Origin: Papaver somniferum
Lineage: Eukaryota > Streptophyta > Magnoliopsida > Ranunculales > Papaveraceae
Assembly (NCBI RefSeq): GCF_003573695.1
Contig: NC_039363.1
Span: forward strand, 126,835,302 to 126,899,301
Length of the DNA stretch: 64,000 bases
Direction: 5' to 3'
The notes under the pieces were generated by a model. That model made no database searches, was not told the DNA's origin, and saw nothing but the letters and a program-made list of their open reading frames with translations. A program made the position numbers and the translations under genes. This document shows, in pieces, positions 23,618 to 35,467 of this stretch. Every line of letters begins with the position of its first letter. The first letter of the stretch is position 1.

Positions 23618-25870
23618 TCTAGTATTTATGCTTTCTTTGCGAGTTTTCTTGTAAATTATGTATCTTCTGATTGTTTTTTAGTTTATCAGGTATTATGGAG
23701 TCATTGACGCAAAAGAGGAAGAAATTGGCACAGAAAGGCAAAAGCGGCATTTCAGAGGTGGGTGCTATCTGGAGCCAGTCACAGGTTAAGGGGCTACTAC
23801 TGGGTGGCCTGTCTCACCTCTTGGGGTTGTTCAATAACCATCCCTGGGTATTAGACTTCATCTAGGTCGAGTTGAGATTCAGAACAACAATTCTGGTTCT
23901 TCTCTTACAACACAGACCAAGACCGGTGCAAACAAGGGTTCACGCCGACGATGTTAAAATTAAAGGCAGTAGCTCGAGATTTCAGTTCGAAGATTAAAAT
24001 CTGAGACAACGGTTAGATGTTTATTCTTGTAAGAAATTGGGGATTCATTGAAGATCTGAGCCGAGAAAATGAAGAAAAATCATGGATGTTGGAGAAATTG
24101 AGTCTGCTGTGAAGGAAATTGATGGTAGTTTGTTGAATCGATAGAGAGACGGAAAGATTGAGTTGTTGCTGGTAGAAATCAGTGATGAATGGAGTTAAAT
24201 CAGAAAGGTGATCTGGTGAGATTGAAACAAGGGTTTTGAGGTGATTTGTGTGTTGGAAGAGAACAGATGGGAGGTGAAATCGAGAAGTTCAGAAAAATGG
24301 GTTTCCAATTGATGGAGAATTGGCTGGTTCGATCTGATTTGGAGGAGCAGTCTGTGGTGGTTGATAAAAACACAGATCGTGGACCAGGTTGCTGTTGATT
24401 TAAGAGAGACGATGGTCGCAATTCAGACGGAATTTGAAGATGGTCAAGGGTCTGAGATGACAATGGAATTGAACCTGAGATGGGCAGCCGGAAATAGAGG
24501 TTAAGAAGGTAGGATTCCAGGGAAGATTTGGAAGAATTAAAGAAGAAGAATGATGACAGCCGCAGTTGGAGCTAAGATGGATCTGCAGGTGGTGGTTGTG
24601 CTGTTATACAAGGTCAGATGAAGGCGTTGCTGGTGATTTGAAGATGGCAGGATTTGTCTTGCCTAAAGAAGCTACAGAAGCGCAGTTGCTGTTGCAGAAT
24701 TGTTGACATTGCAGGGGAAATGGTGTTAGGAATGCGGAGAAGATGGACTTGGTGTGCAACTGAAATGTCCTGGAGTTGGTGTTGTTAGCCTGAGAAGTCC
24801 GAGGTTGCTGAATTCGATTGTGGGTGCAGATGATGCTGTTATCTGGTGATGCTGTGTCGAAGTAGGGATGGAAAGAATGGGTTTGCTGTTATGGGATTTG
24901 TGATCAAATGAGAGCAGATTTGAAGTCAAGAAGACAGAAAATGGGTTGTCAACAGATGTGCAGCTGCAGGCAGTGAAGGCACTGATGATTATGGAACTAG
25001 TTATGGCTTGGCCTGTAATTGACAGGGAAGGAGGGTTAAGAGCTCATCCTTAAGCTGGGAAAGAAATTGGTTGTTTGCTGTGAGTAAAATGAGTATTGCA
25101 GTTCGAAATGAGAATGGTTGAATGGCTGCGTTGCTAGTAGATGTATGTTAGGACAACAGCCAAAATTCAGAGCTTGTGAAGGTGTAGTTGTGAGTCTATG
25201 TGGAGCTGGTGATATTCTGATGCTAAGAAACACACACGGCTGTGTATGCAGTTGCAGCAGCAGAATGGCTCGAGTAGGAAGAAGAAGATCCTGGTGCAGA
25301 TATTCATGGATCTATGTTTAGCTTACAGATGAGGGAGTTGAGATGAACCCCAGTGCAAGTTATGCTGATGGGCTACGTGGTTATTAAATTGCAGGTGATG
25401 GTGATTCTGTAATGCAGAGAAGGAATCAAAAGTGGCTCATGACAGTGGTATTGCAGCTGAGTTCGATGGCAGTCTAAGAAGTGTAAGCTGCTGATGCATA
25501 TGGGAGAGTAGTCGCAACTGCAGTTTCTGGAGGCAGTAGTGCAGTTGAGGTGCTGAAGCTACGGGCGTTTGAATGGTTGTTTCAGATGGCTAGGCCATAG
25601 AAGTATGGTGTTGTTATACAGGGAAGTGGTGATGTGAATGAGAATAGATGAATTCTAGGACTGAATTGTGCAGGGAAGAGCCGAAATTTGGCTAGGAAAG
25701 CAACTAAAACAGCTGGGACTCCTGTGGATTTTCTTCACAGTGAGTCGACTCAGTGATTCCCGTTTCTACTCATCTGACCCAGTTCGATCCAGAGAAGGAC
25801 TTGGACCTGGGCTTGTCTCTTTTGGGCCATTGCTAAGCTGATCCGAAAAAGGCAGGAGAAGATTATAAAA
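23618..25870 (+). mobile_element. Solo LTR F (Tat/Athila-like Gypsy), left part
   Basis: The insertion is bounded by ACTAC at 23613-23617 and 29581-29585. The words 'tatttatgctttctttgcgag' in part and 'tatcaggtattatggagtc' are typical of the start of large Tat/Athila LTRs. The first bases are TCTAG and not TG, so the terminal dinucleotide seems mutated. Frames in both directions (24200-24463, 24726-24929, 25036-25321, 25750-25972) lack domains and are judged non-coding. The Mutator-like element starts at 25871, and 25862-25870 is its 9-bp target duplication. Confidence 0.65.
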
Positions 25871-28681
25871 GGGGAAATTAGGGGGAGACCCAGCAAAAAT
25901 AATATTATCATTGTCAGGCCCACAATTAATTTTGGATACCGTGACACCCATAATTATTTCTTTGACACCCATAATTATATGAAATTATTAAGAATCAATA
26001 CATAACTCGTTATGCATACTATTTTTTCAGGCATAACTCAGTTATGCAGCCTAATTTTTCAGGGGTATAATTGGAAGCGCAACTTGGACATAACATATCT
26101 AAAAATCCGCGCCTTGGAATTTTAAAAATTTTATATCGTTGGAAATCTTTTTAAGAGAGCTACACAACGAGTACAAACAACAATATCAAATTTTTGTTTT
26201 TCACGAAAAAAATCGGAGTTGATCATCATTTTAGGCAAAATTTTCGAAAACTTGATACATAACCATTATGTAGCCACCAAAAAAGATGCATAACACATTA
26301 TGCAGACGCATAACGAATTATGCAACCATTTTCTCGACTGCCTAACAAAGTTATGCATTTATAACAAGTTATGTTGCCATTGTTTTGGTTGATTTTAGTG
26401 CGTACATAAAAAATTGATGCATAATGCATTACGCAGCCATATTTTCCAATGCATAACAGGTTATGCATCAATTTTCTCGATGTATAATGCATTATGCAGC
26501 CATATTTTCGAATGCATAACAGATTATGCATCGATTTTCACAACTGCATAACATGTTATGCAGATATTATTATTGGTGCATGACAAGTTATGCGGTCTTT
26601 GTTTTTGTTGGTTCCGATAGTGACAAAAAAGTTGCTGCATAACATGCTATGCAACCGTTTTCTGGACTGCATAACAAGTTATGCAAAAAGAAAACAAAAG
26701 AAAAAAACTGCAGATAGTGTTATGCAACCAATTTCGAGAACGCATAACAAGTTATGCAAAAAATTTGTAGATGCATAACCTGTCATGCATCACTATTCAC
26801 ACCTCCATTTTCTTTTAAATTCACGTCACACGCACGCCAAACCCATCATCTGTTTCCACCACATTACCGAAACCAGTACATCGTCGCCTACGCTTGACCA
26901 GAAACGTGCATCAATTATCAATTATCTACATCAGTTAGACTACGTATTGGACACTCTTGCCACTGTCCTCCTTTTGAACACGGTATACAAGTAAAGATCA
27001 CCATCAACGCCAAACAAGACCCTCAAACCTATCTTATCGGCGTATTACCTTCTCCTTTGTTGTTGTACCACCAGCTCGAATCCATTCACAAACACGAACT
27101 GCATATATCCGTTATATAGCCAACTGCCACCACCCGCCGACTGCGCTTCTATCTCTGGCAGCACAACTCGAGTTGATCATCTCCGTTTACACAACACTTT
27201 CTTTACAACCACCAACTCCAGCTGTTCAACAATCTTACTTCGCAGTCACCTCGTCTTCGAAACTCTTCATAATCTCTCTTACACCAGCAGACACATTACA
27301 GACCCACCAAAAGTCAGTTGTTGCTGTGTTGTTTCTCAGTTGAGAAATTTCACCAAAACCCATTTCATACACAAACACACAGCGAGTCCGGTTCATGTTC
27401 TTACTGTATTGAGAACAATCTATTTTGCCAATGAGCTAAACAACCAACTAATTAAAGATCTCCGAGATATGCCTTCCTATAAACAAGAATGACAAAAATA
27501 CGAAGATTGTTACCATTATAGTTTAGTTTGGAGTTGAAAGAGTGAAGAAGCAACATCTTAAATTCACCAGATCCTCCCAAAAGAGCATCATCAGTTCATA
27601 CCATCACCTTTCATTCTTGAATTCAACTCCACGGAAAAAACGTAGTACCCTTGTCTTCCATCACCGAGCAGCAGTGACAGTAATCAACCAATTCTCAATT
27701 TCAAAATAGCTTCATCCCTCTCTGTAATCAACAACCATACTACTGTTGTATCAGCTCCATTCATCTGTCTTCAATAAAGCATTTATCGTTCCCTAGCCGA
27801 GACCTTCCAAGCAACTGCCATCACCAACTCAGAGCACTAAGATCTTAATCCTCTGGAAATCAAAAAGCACCTAGAGCTGCAAATAAAACAACTGACAAAT
27901 TAACAATCCTATGAACCACAATATTTGAAGCCTAGAATGAAAATTTTACTTGTAAAAAACAACTGACAAATTAACAATCCTATGAACCAAGACTATGTGA
28001 TCAATTCCTTCGATGCTGCTTATTCATACTTTCTCCAATCATGATTGAGATCTAAAGCCTAAAATATCTAATAATATTAAAGAGAGGCAGCGACTGAACA
28101 AAAAGGGGAAACATGGACTACATACCATTCATCTCTTCAAATTAGAAATCTAATAATATTAGATTCAGGAACACCTCTACATCTCAGCGTCCTCGTGTTT
28201 AATCTCAAAATCAATGGCAATACATCAATTTTCTACCAAATCAAAAATGAATTGATACCCAATTTCTAGTTTCATCTCGTCTTCAGTTCCATGTCCAGCA
28301 AATACATATCCTTCCTGTCCTTGAATTCACTCTAACAAATTTTACAGCAACCACCGCAATCCATTAATTGAATCGACATCGGGAAAAAAACACAATCTAG
28401 TTTTTACAAGAACTCCATCTTTATAGATTTTTTGTTGCTCTTGCTGTGAACCCTCTTGTAATTTGTTGATCCCCTCTTTAACTCTCTGAATATCTCGCCT
28501 CTCTTTCTCTGGCCGAAGGAAAATGTGATTTAAAGGAAAAAAGCTGCGATAGAACCCAATTTCTTAAATTATGGGTGTACGAGAACTTTTCACCCAGAAA
28601 ATGGGTGCGTGCGTGAAGTTTCACACCCGTGGGTTTGAGGGTGGGGAAAAACACAAAAATGGGTGTGGTAGTAGTTTTCAC
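25871..28681. mobile_element. Non-autonomous Mutator-like element, copy 1 (2811 bp)
   Basis: It is flanked by the exact 9-bp duplication ATTATAAAA (25862-25870 and 28682-28690), the size used by Mutator-like transposases. Ends are imperfect inverted repeats: left GGGGAAATTAGG..GAGACCCA, right end complementary GTGAAAACTACT..CACACCCA. Subterminal 'gacacccataatta' is repeated inverted near 28570. It contains no transposase. The left 370 bp match copy 2 (51919-54121) closely, then come a palindromic minisatellite and about 1.75 kb that I could not align with copy 2. Frames at 26298-26531, 26590-26994 and 28478-28681 are not genes. Confidence 0.8.
26010..26790. repeat. Minisatellite of TGCATAAC..GTTATGCA palindromes (copy 1)
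   Basis: About twenty variants of the palindrome TGCATAACAAGTTATGCA occur, separated by spacers of 10-40 bp such as 'ccattttctcgac'. Each unit could fold into a small hairpin. It begins after the conserved left end and stops near 26790. The same array occurs in copy 2 at 52030-52820. Confidence 0.85.
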
Positions 28682-28690
28682 ATTATAAAA

Positions 28691-29580
28691 CAGCCGGATA
28701 ATCTCTTCTTCTACTTTTTGCTTAGGGTTTAGAACATGGTGGCTTTTCTATTCCTTCTAGTTATGAACTCCATGAACATGTGTAGCTAATTATCTTTTGG
28801 TTAAGGAATAAGTTGGATTTCCAAACATGGGTTATGCTCAATAAATTATTTTTGTCTCATGTTTTATCGATTATGATTCGCTAGAAATATCGCCATGTAT
28901 GATTGATTGTTAGTTTTGTCAAGTTGCAACTTGGTAGAACTCGTAATCATATCTATTGCTAGTTTAGGATTTATTATACGTAAACGTGGTACACCTTAAA
29001 TAAAAGTGGCATAATTGTGATTATTGCTTGTAGTGATACATCCTAGTAGTCACAAGTGAGTCATAACCTTTGTTAAATCGGATTAATGCTTTTACACGTC
29101 CAATTACTTTGATTGGCCTGATTTCATAGAACTTAATGCATCTAGGGAATTAAACTTGATTAGTGCTTTTACACGTTAGGTTGTTCTCTAAGATAGAATT
29201 CATACACTCATCTTTTAATGTGTTTGTTGATGAAAATAGGAGATTTGCGGGATATACTTGCGATCAAGGTATCTTAGGGCCTTTGATAAAAAGAGAGATT
29301 AAATATCAATTCTAGTTATTGTTAAAAATCATGTTTGTGAATGAAGATGAATCCTTAGCCAATATCTGCTCTATTTGATTTACTTGTTTATTTCTTTGTT
29401 TTTATTTTATTTTATTTTAGTATATAAAAATCAGAAAACCCCCATCGGTATTTATAGGAAACCGAAACAATTTGACAACCTTAGTCCTCTCTGTGGGAAC
29501 GATCCTTTCTTGCCCTTGCTATATTATATATTTTGAGTAGTGAGAAAGTAATTTATTTTTGACGGATACGACAGCGATCA
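28691..29580 (+). mobile_element. Solo LTR F, right part
   Basis: It continues after the Mutator-like insertion. The words 'cctctctgtgggaacgatcc' in part near 29490 and the end '...acagcgatca' at 29580 resemble the R/U5 end of Tat/Athila LTRs, which commonly have 'ctgtgggatcgaccc' there. It is followed at once by the duplication ACTAC and then by B LTR, with no internal region, so F is a solo LTR of about 3.1 kb once the insertion is removed. Confidence 0.65.
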
Positions 29581-30768
29581 ACTACATGGTCGTCCATCAT
29601 CCCATGTAGCTGGTCCCTCATTTACTCAGTGATTTTCAATAAATCACCAACTGATCATCAATCGATCAAAATTAGGGTTTCAAACTGAATGCTCTGCAAA
29701 TCATAATTTTGAGCAAGTTTAAACACTAATAATTTTATGTTGATCCAGCAATTAACATCTTAATTAATTATATAATATTCAGTCTAGCTACCAATATTTT
29801 AATTAATTTTTTATTTGGTCATGTTACTAATAATTCATCAAACGAGCAATATTCGCTCAGACGAGCAATATTTGCTCAATCCATCAATATTGGTTCAACT
29901 ATCAGTATTCAACAATTCATAAAACGAGCAACATTTGCCCAGTTCATCAATATTCATCATGTTGATCCAATTATCAACATTTATTCAAGAACTATACGTC
30001 TCAGTAGACATGTTCAATCCATGAATCCTAGAGCATTCGACAATCATGCTAAACTGAACAACACTTAGACTCACTGTCTAATCAGTCAATAATTAACCAA
30101 TTAAATACACGTCTACCTTGCAGACTCCACGTTCATGAGACATCAATCACGTCACATGGGGGGATATTAATTAGGGTTTTGGTTTGGCGGCCTACGACAC
30201 GTTCATCCACGATGAGAAGTGTGAGTAAGTTGTGCAAGCGGTTGAGGGAGTTAGCAAATTAGTGGGTGGACGATCAATCCAGTCTCCACACGACATGGAA
30301 CTGATTTTACCACGATCTCCCACTTTCCCACTCTTTCACTCAAGAAACCGTCACATTTACAGAGATCAATGTGTTTACTATTCTGACAATATAAATAAGT
30401 TCAAAATCGATGATTGAAAACAACAATTCTCTCGATCGAAACTTAATCACAGAACTCAGCACTCAGTAGTTTTTCAATTTGCAGAAACCCACAACACATC
30501 TACAATCCTTGATCATCATTGATCCCACACAATTTTCAGCTTCCCTCTTACAGATCAACCCATCTCCCTCTTTGTTACTGAATTGACTCTAGAACGGCCA
30601 TTGACTTGGTATAGGCCGGAGTCCTACAGATTGATCTCTCGAACTCAAAGCACTCCCGTGCAGTGCATATGTTTGAGGTTAAGCAGTTTTCTCGGTTGAG
30701 GAGTCTCTTCCACACGGTCGTCTCTTCACTTTCCTAAAAAACCAGCAAATCGTTTTTCCCCATCTACA
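29581..30768 (+). mobile_element. Gypsy element B, 5' LTR, right part
   Basis: Resumes the B LTR after F. It has A/T-rich 'gagcaatatttgctcaat' words (29840-29950) also seen before 23617 as 'gctcagacgagcac', which ties the halves together. It ends CATCTACA at 30768 just before the primer site. Joined length is about 3.1 kb. The frame 30232-30417 is LTR. Confidence 0.7.
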
Positions 30769-30770
30769 GA

Positions 30771-30788
30771 TTGGCGACCACAGTGGGA
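30771..30788 (+). other. Primer-binding site of Gypsy element B
   Basis: TTGGCGACCACAGTGGGA, two bases after the LTR end. TGGCGACC-type sites occur in Tat/Ogre-related Gypsy elements. I cannot name the tRNA with certainty. Confidence 0.6.
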
Positions 30789-30824
30789 TATTAAACTCTC
30801 GGTTACAATCTCAACTTTCACAAA

Positions 30825-31703
30825 ATGGTTGATCTTAGGTCAGGCTCAGTTACAAATCATAACACAAACAACGCTAGCGCTAGAAACAACGGTGGTACTC
30901 CTGAAACTACTCCTGCTTCCAACAACGGTGCTGGTGATACCACTCCTCTTCAAACCAACATCGGCAACCATCCGCTCTTCGGCCGGTCTCCCGAGGAAAT
31001 CAGAGAAAATCCGCCTACCATAGCTGATCTTATGAAGGTGCATGAGACTCTCGCCAAAAATCAGATTGACATGGGTGCAACACAGAAAGAGCTGTGCAAT
31101 TATCTCAAAACTCTCACTGACAAGATGACAGAGAAAACTCAAGAGAAGGGAAAGGACAAAGATACATCCTCGACCGATGATCTTGAAGTCACTCCAATCC
31201 ATGTAGTAGACGATGATGAAGTTCACAAGGATGCAGATAACTCACTAACAAAGGAACCTACGGGATTCATCACTCATGAAGATCTGGAACGCTTCATGGA
31301 GGATCGAGGGAAAGATAAAGCATCATATGTTTATCGTCATCAACCTACATATCCTGCTGCTATGCAAAGAATTCCTCTCCGAAGGGCTACACTTACTCAA
31401 CGTTCACACTGTACAACGGAACAGGGAATGCTCGAGAACACGTCTTTAGATTCTTGGATACACTAGGAGAGCACGAACACATCCATGTCATCCGTCTGAA
31501 GGAATTCTCGAAATCTCTGACAGGATGAGCATACACCTGGTACAACAACATTGCACCTGAGAGCATCCCTAGTTGGGGAGAAATGGTTAATGCCTTTTAC
31601 AAGAAATAATTCTTCTTCTCTGAGCAGATTACTCTCCATGACTTAGGAAGAATGGCTCAGAAGAATACTGAACATCCGAACGACTACGTGAAGAGGTTCA
31701 GAC
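30825..31703 (+). pseudogene. gag: gag of Gypsy element B, N-terminal part
   Basis: ATG 30825 follows the leader by 36 bp. Residues 1-185 or so are polar and disordered (MVDLRSGSVTNH, NNGGTPETTPASNNGAGD) with a charged helix (MTEKTQEKGKDKD). Near 31385 the frame slips by one, and the retrotransposon gag core then reads NGTGNAREHVFRFLDTL, LKEFSKSLTG-stop-AYTWYNN, SWGEMVNAFYKK-stop and TLHDLGRMAQKN. It breaks at KRFR where a family-A solo LTR was inserted (TSD CAGAC 31699-31703) and resumes after 38827 as LEALNCHDPN. The reverse-strand frame 30846-31226 is a shadow. Confidence 0.85.
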
Positions 31704-33315
31704 TGTTAGAGCATTGCTCGGTCGAACTCGCATGCGTTGCTATCTCAAGCATGTTTGTCAATATTAGTGATCAAAACTATAAGTATTTATTTCTATCCTA
31801 TTTTTAGATGTCTCAGACTAGGACATAGATAGTGTAGTTGAGCTTACATCTCTCGGTATTCATCATTTGAAGACGAAGAACTACTAAGGGAGCTTGTGGA
31901 ACTTCATCAACAAAAGGTATGTGGAGACTTAAACTCATCTATTGGAAAGTGTATTTCTACTATATCTCCTATATTGAGACATAAGTCGTGTTACGATATA
32001 GTTTTCTATTATACACGTTGAGATTTCAAACTGATTTTACCTCGCTTATATATTTCTCGAAATATGTGTTGGCAAGCTTTCGCTTTAGCCATGTTCATCT
32101 TACATTCCTGATGAAAGTCCGAATAAGATCATATGAAAATTGCCGAGTTACATCTAACATGGTTTGTGTGATAAAATCATTTGATTTTGCCTTTGAATGT
32201 TTCATTATGATAATTTCAATAACTTGAAAATCGCTTTGACGAAAAATAGTTTGTGAACAACAACTATATAATATCCTCTAAGAAAGTTTCAATGATTGAA
32301 ATTAAGAGTTGATGATATAACCATCCTTGGATATATGCTTATATAGTGTGTTTGCACATTAGTGTATAAATCCATAAACCGGGAACCAAGTGTATGCACA
32401 TGTGTATATACAAAATTGGTGAAGGAGACAACATAAGTATGCGTACGGGTACGCATACTGGTAGAAGTTTTCGAACCGAAAATATATGTTGTATTTAGGA
32501 ATTACAAACTCCTAAACTAGTCACCTTAAGTATGCGTACCCGTGCGCATACTAGAGGAAGTTTTCGAACCGAAAATATGTGCTGAGTTTGGGAATTACAA
32601 ACTCCTAAACTAGTCACCTTAAGTATGCATACCCGTACGCATACTGGCGGAAGTTTTCGAACCGAGAATTTCTGCTGATTTTGGAAACTTAACAAACTCA
32701 AATACGGTTGCTTAAGTACGCATACCCGTACACATACTTAAGCTGGTTAATTTGTCAAATCAGTCTGTTCATGAACTTAAACATTTAAATCTTAAGAAAT
32801 GCAATCATTGCAAACCGTGGCTATAATGTTCATGAGTGATTCAAGTGAATCAACCCGATTTGGTTTCAATTGTGTCTTCTATACAATTGAACAATTCTTT
32901 AAGTAGTTTCATTTAAGTCATTTGAACTAGTTATGAATAAGATGAATAAGGTTAATACGAGAGTAACCATATGACTAACTTCGGTTTACCATTTTTGAGC
33001 CAACATGAGTGTACACATTTGGATACGGTTACATAAACCTAAATGAGGGTACATTTCATTTGTGTGTAACAAGCTAAGTTCGATCTAACGGTTGAAAGAT
33101 ATTAGCTTGGTTGAATCAGGTTTTTCATCTAACAGTGATTATTGAATACTTTGTTACCAAGGTAACTTGGATTGCAAACCCTGATTTGAAAACTATATAA
33201 AGGAGAACTCTAACAATTGAGAAACCTAATCCCCACACCTCCTGTGTGACACTAGTTGTATAGATAAAGTCGATTCTCCTTTAACCTTAGGTTTTCCTAA
33301 ACCTTGTAGGTTGAC
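31704..33315 (+). mobile_element. Family-A solo LTR in B gag, left part
   Basis: It starts TGTTAGAGCATTGC and its far end TTTTCA is at 38822. CAGAC flanks both ends (31699-31703 and 38823-38827). The B gag frame is continuous when the insertion is removed, which proves the boundaries. The 'tatgcgtaccc' palindromic array is at about 32430-32740 with four roughly 120-bp units, and the TATA box at 33194-33201. It is interrupted at 33316 by element G. Confidence 0.9.
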
Positions 33316-34463
33316 TGATGAGCGATTAATTCTTACATATTTACTACCCAAAATATATATTGTTGGTGCTTATTTTGGTATTTATTGTGTTTTTGCAGGT
33401 AAATGAATAAAATTGGCTCTTCCAAGAAAATCGGCTAAACCTAGGATTCCAAGAAGAAAATATGGACTACATAGTACAGGGGTCGTGGATACTTTTGGAT
33501 CTAAATGGGATAGGCCCAATTTAAGTTAGTGAAGGAGATGATGGGCTGAAGTTGGTTTAAGAAATTAACATGCTCGGGCATTTTGGCCTCGTGGATTTTA
33601 GGATGAAGGACTTGGTGATTAGTTCTCGAAGGATTTAGGAGGTATCACGTAAAATGAAAAATCCTACTCAATAATTAATGTACGAGGTACGTCGACATGG
33701 TGGAGGAAGAAAGGAAACTAAATATCTTTTGCAACTAAAGAAGATTGATTTTGAGCATAAGATCAGTATGTGCTCATATAATATTTTCTTTCCCATGAAA
33801 ATAAAAGCAAGTGGTCGGACATGTGGCGAGTCTTTATTAGATGATATTGTGTATTCTTAGACAAGTGGCACACTCCCATTGGATATGACATGTGGAAGAG
33901 AATTAAAAGAAGAAGGTTAGATTTTGTTGAAATCTATATATTGATGTCGAGAACAGGAAACCAGGGGTTATTGGAGAGCCGGTGAGCCGATAGCCAGTTT
34001 TACAATTTTCTTTTATTTCTTCTATTTAGTTTTCTTTATAATAATGAGGAACTAGAATCACATGATGGGATTATGGAGGAAGCGTTGTTCCAATAATAAA
34101 GTGGTATTTTCTTATTAATTTACTATTGCAATTTCTTTATGATTATTTGCACTGAACTATAATTGATTATAATATTTTGATTAATTAGTTGTGTTCTCTC
34201 TTGATGGTGCATGCTTAGTTTAGAGCTCTTGATGTTCCATACTTGTGATTAACAATTAATATTTTGGAAATCTAATATTAGCAATATCTTAAAATCAAAT
34301 TGAACGTATGAATTTCATAAATATTGTTGTTAACTGAATCACTTAAAAATTGGTCAATGGTGGAATCCATAGTCTCAGTTCTTTCCATAATCTTAAATCT
34401 TAAATCAATCTTCACAAGTCAGAGAGAACGACAACCTTCTTACCACTATTTAAAATCCCATCA
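33316..34463 (+). mobile_element. 5' LTR of Gypsy element G (1148 bp)
   Basis: It starts TGATGAGCGATTAATTC, the common start of Tat/Athila-type LTRs, and ends at CCCATCA just before the primer site. The target LTR reads 'gtaggTTGAC' before it and 'TTAACgactt' after 37790, a five-base duplication with one later change. No copy of this LTR is found at the 3' end of G. The frames at 33678-33860 and 34324-34515 are not genes. Confidence 0.75.
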
Positions 34464-34467
34464 ACTT

Positions 34468-34485
34468 TTGGCGCCGCCGACTCGG
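34468..34485 (+). other. Primer-binding site of element G (tRNA-Asp type)
   Basis: TTGGCGCCGCCGACTCGG matches the TGGCGCCGTTGCCGG site used by Athila/Tat Gypsy elements in its first eight bases after the T. It sits four bases after the LTR. Confidence 0.7.
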
Positions 34486-35467
34486 ATTTGTTTTGGTATT
34501 TTTGTTTGCTTTTAGATTTGGAGATAAGCTAAAGGAAAAGAGAAAGTGCTGAAAAGAAAGGAAAAGCCCAAAAAGGAAAGAAAAGAGAAATCCAAAAGGA
34601 ATGAAGAAGAAGATTTTGTAAATAATTTTATTTTTATTTTTTTTGAAAACTCTAATTAAGGTTTTTATTTTTGTAATATTTTATTTTTGGACATTTTTTT
34701 TTCTTCTTTTCTTTTGGACATTGAACATTGAACTTTATTTTTAAAACCCTACGGAAGGGTAGTTTTAAATAAACTGTTTGCAGAGAAGGACGGCGATTAC
34801 GATATCGCCTCAGCCCCTCGGGTTCGTACATGACATAGGATTCGTGGCCCGAGTCGACTTCAACGGTTCATCCCCCGTCTGGAACGGGAGGTAAGAATTC
34901 TAAACACCCGCGAATCCCCTGTCAGCGGGTTTACTGGATGATTTCGTATGCATATATGTTGAGGACCTGAAATCGGATTTAATTTTCTAGTAAAGGGCAA
35001 GGCCTGGCCAAATCAAGATAAGGACTCGGATTTCATCACCGTTTCCTTCTTGACCGCCTTAGGAACACGTTACCTACGCGAACCTAAGCCTTAAAATTTG
35101 GACTAGAACGAGACCGATAGGGTACGAGCTTATTAAGAAAGTCGTTCGGAAAATATTGGTTACTCTTTTGAGAATTCTTTGAAGTTCATGATGGTTTCTG
35201 TGAGTTGAATACGCCGCCTTGTAACGCCGGTGAGGCCTTGGGTATCAAATCTCCACTGAGCTTCCCTTGTCTCTATTCAACTTACTTTAACTCGGATTGA
35301 TTCCAGAGAGGTTTTCTCAGATTGTAACGAATCCCTATCGAAAGAATAAAAGTTTGTCTAGAAACAATCTAATGGAGCCATCATGCTTTTTGTTTGCTAG
35401 ATAAAATAGGCTTGTTGTGGTCGAGTCAGCCTTCTTTGTGATTGTTTAGAATTCCCTTGCATTTAGG
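34486..35467 (+). other. Leader of element G
   Basis: A long untranslated leader, purine-rich at first and GC-richer at 34790-35120. No convincing frame. Long leaders of this kind are usual in the Tat/Athila group. Confidence 0.5.

Noticed and set aside
24000..25750. Possible gene exons in a stretch rich in 'gttgctgttgcag'
   Set aside because: No consistent frame on either strand; it lies within solo LTR F.
26298..26531. Reverse frame with repeated MHNLLCIxKYGCxMHY words
   Set aside because: A translation of the palindromic minisatellite, not a protein.
26010..26790. CRISPR-like array (regular palindromic repeats)
   Set aside because: Units and spacers are both degenerate and variable in length, there are no cas genes, and the context is a plant transposon.
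30846..31226. 126-codon reverse frame opposite B gag
   Set aside because: Shadow of the gag frame on the other strand; composition follows from gag codons.
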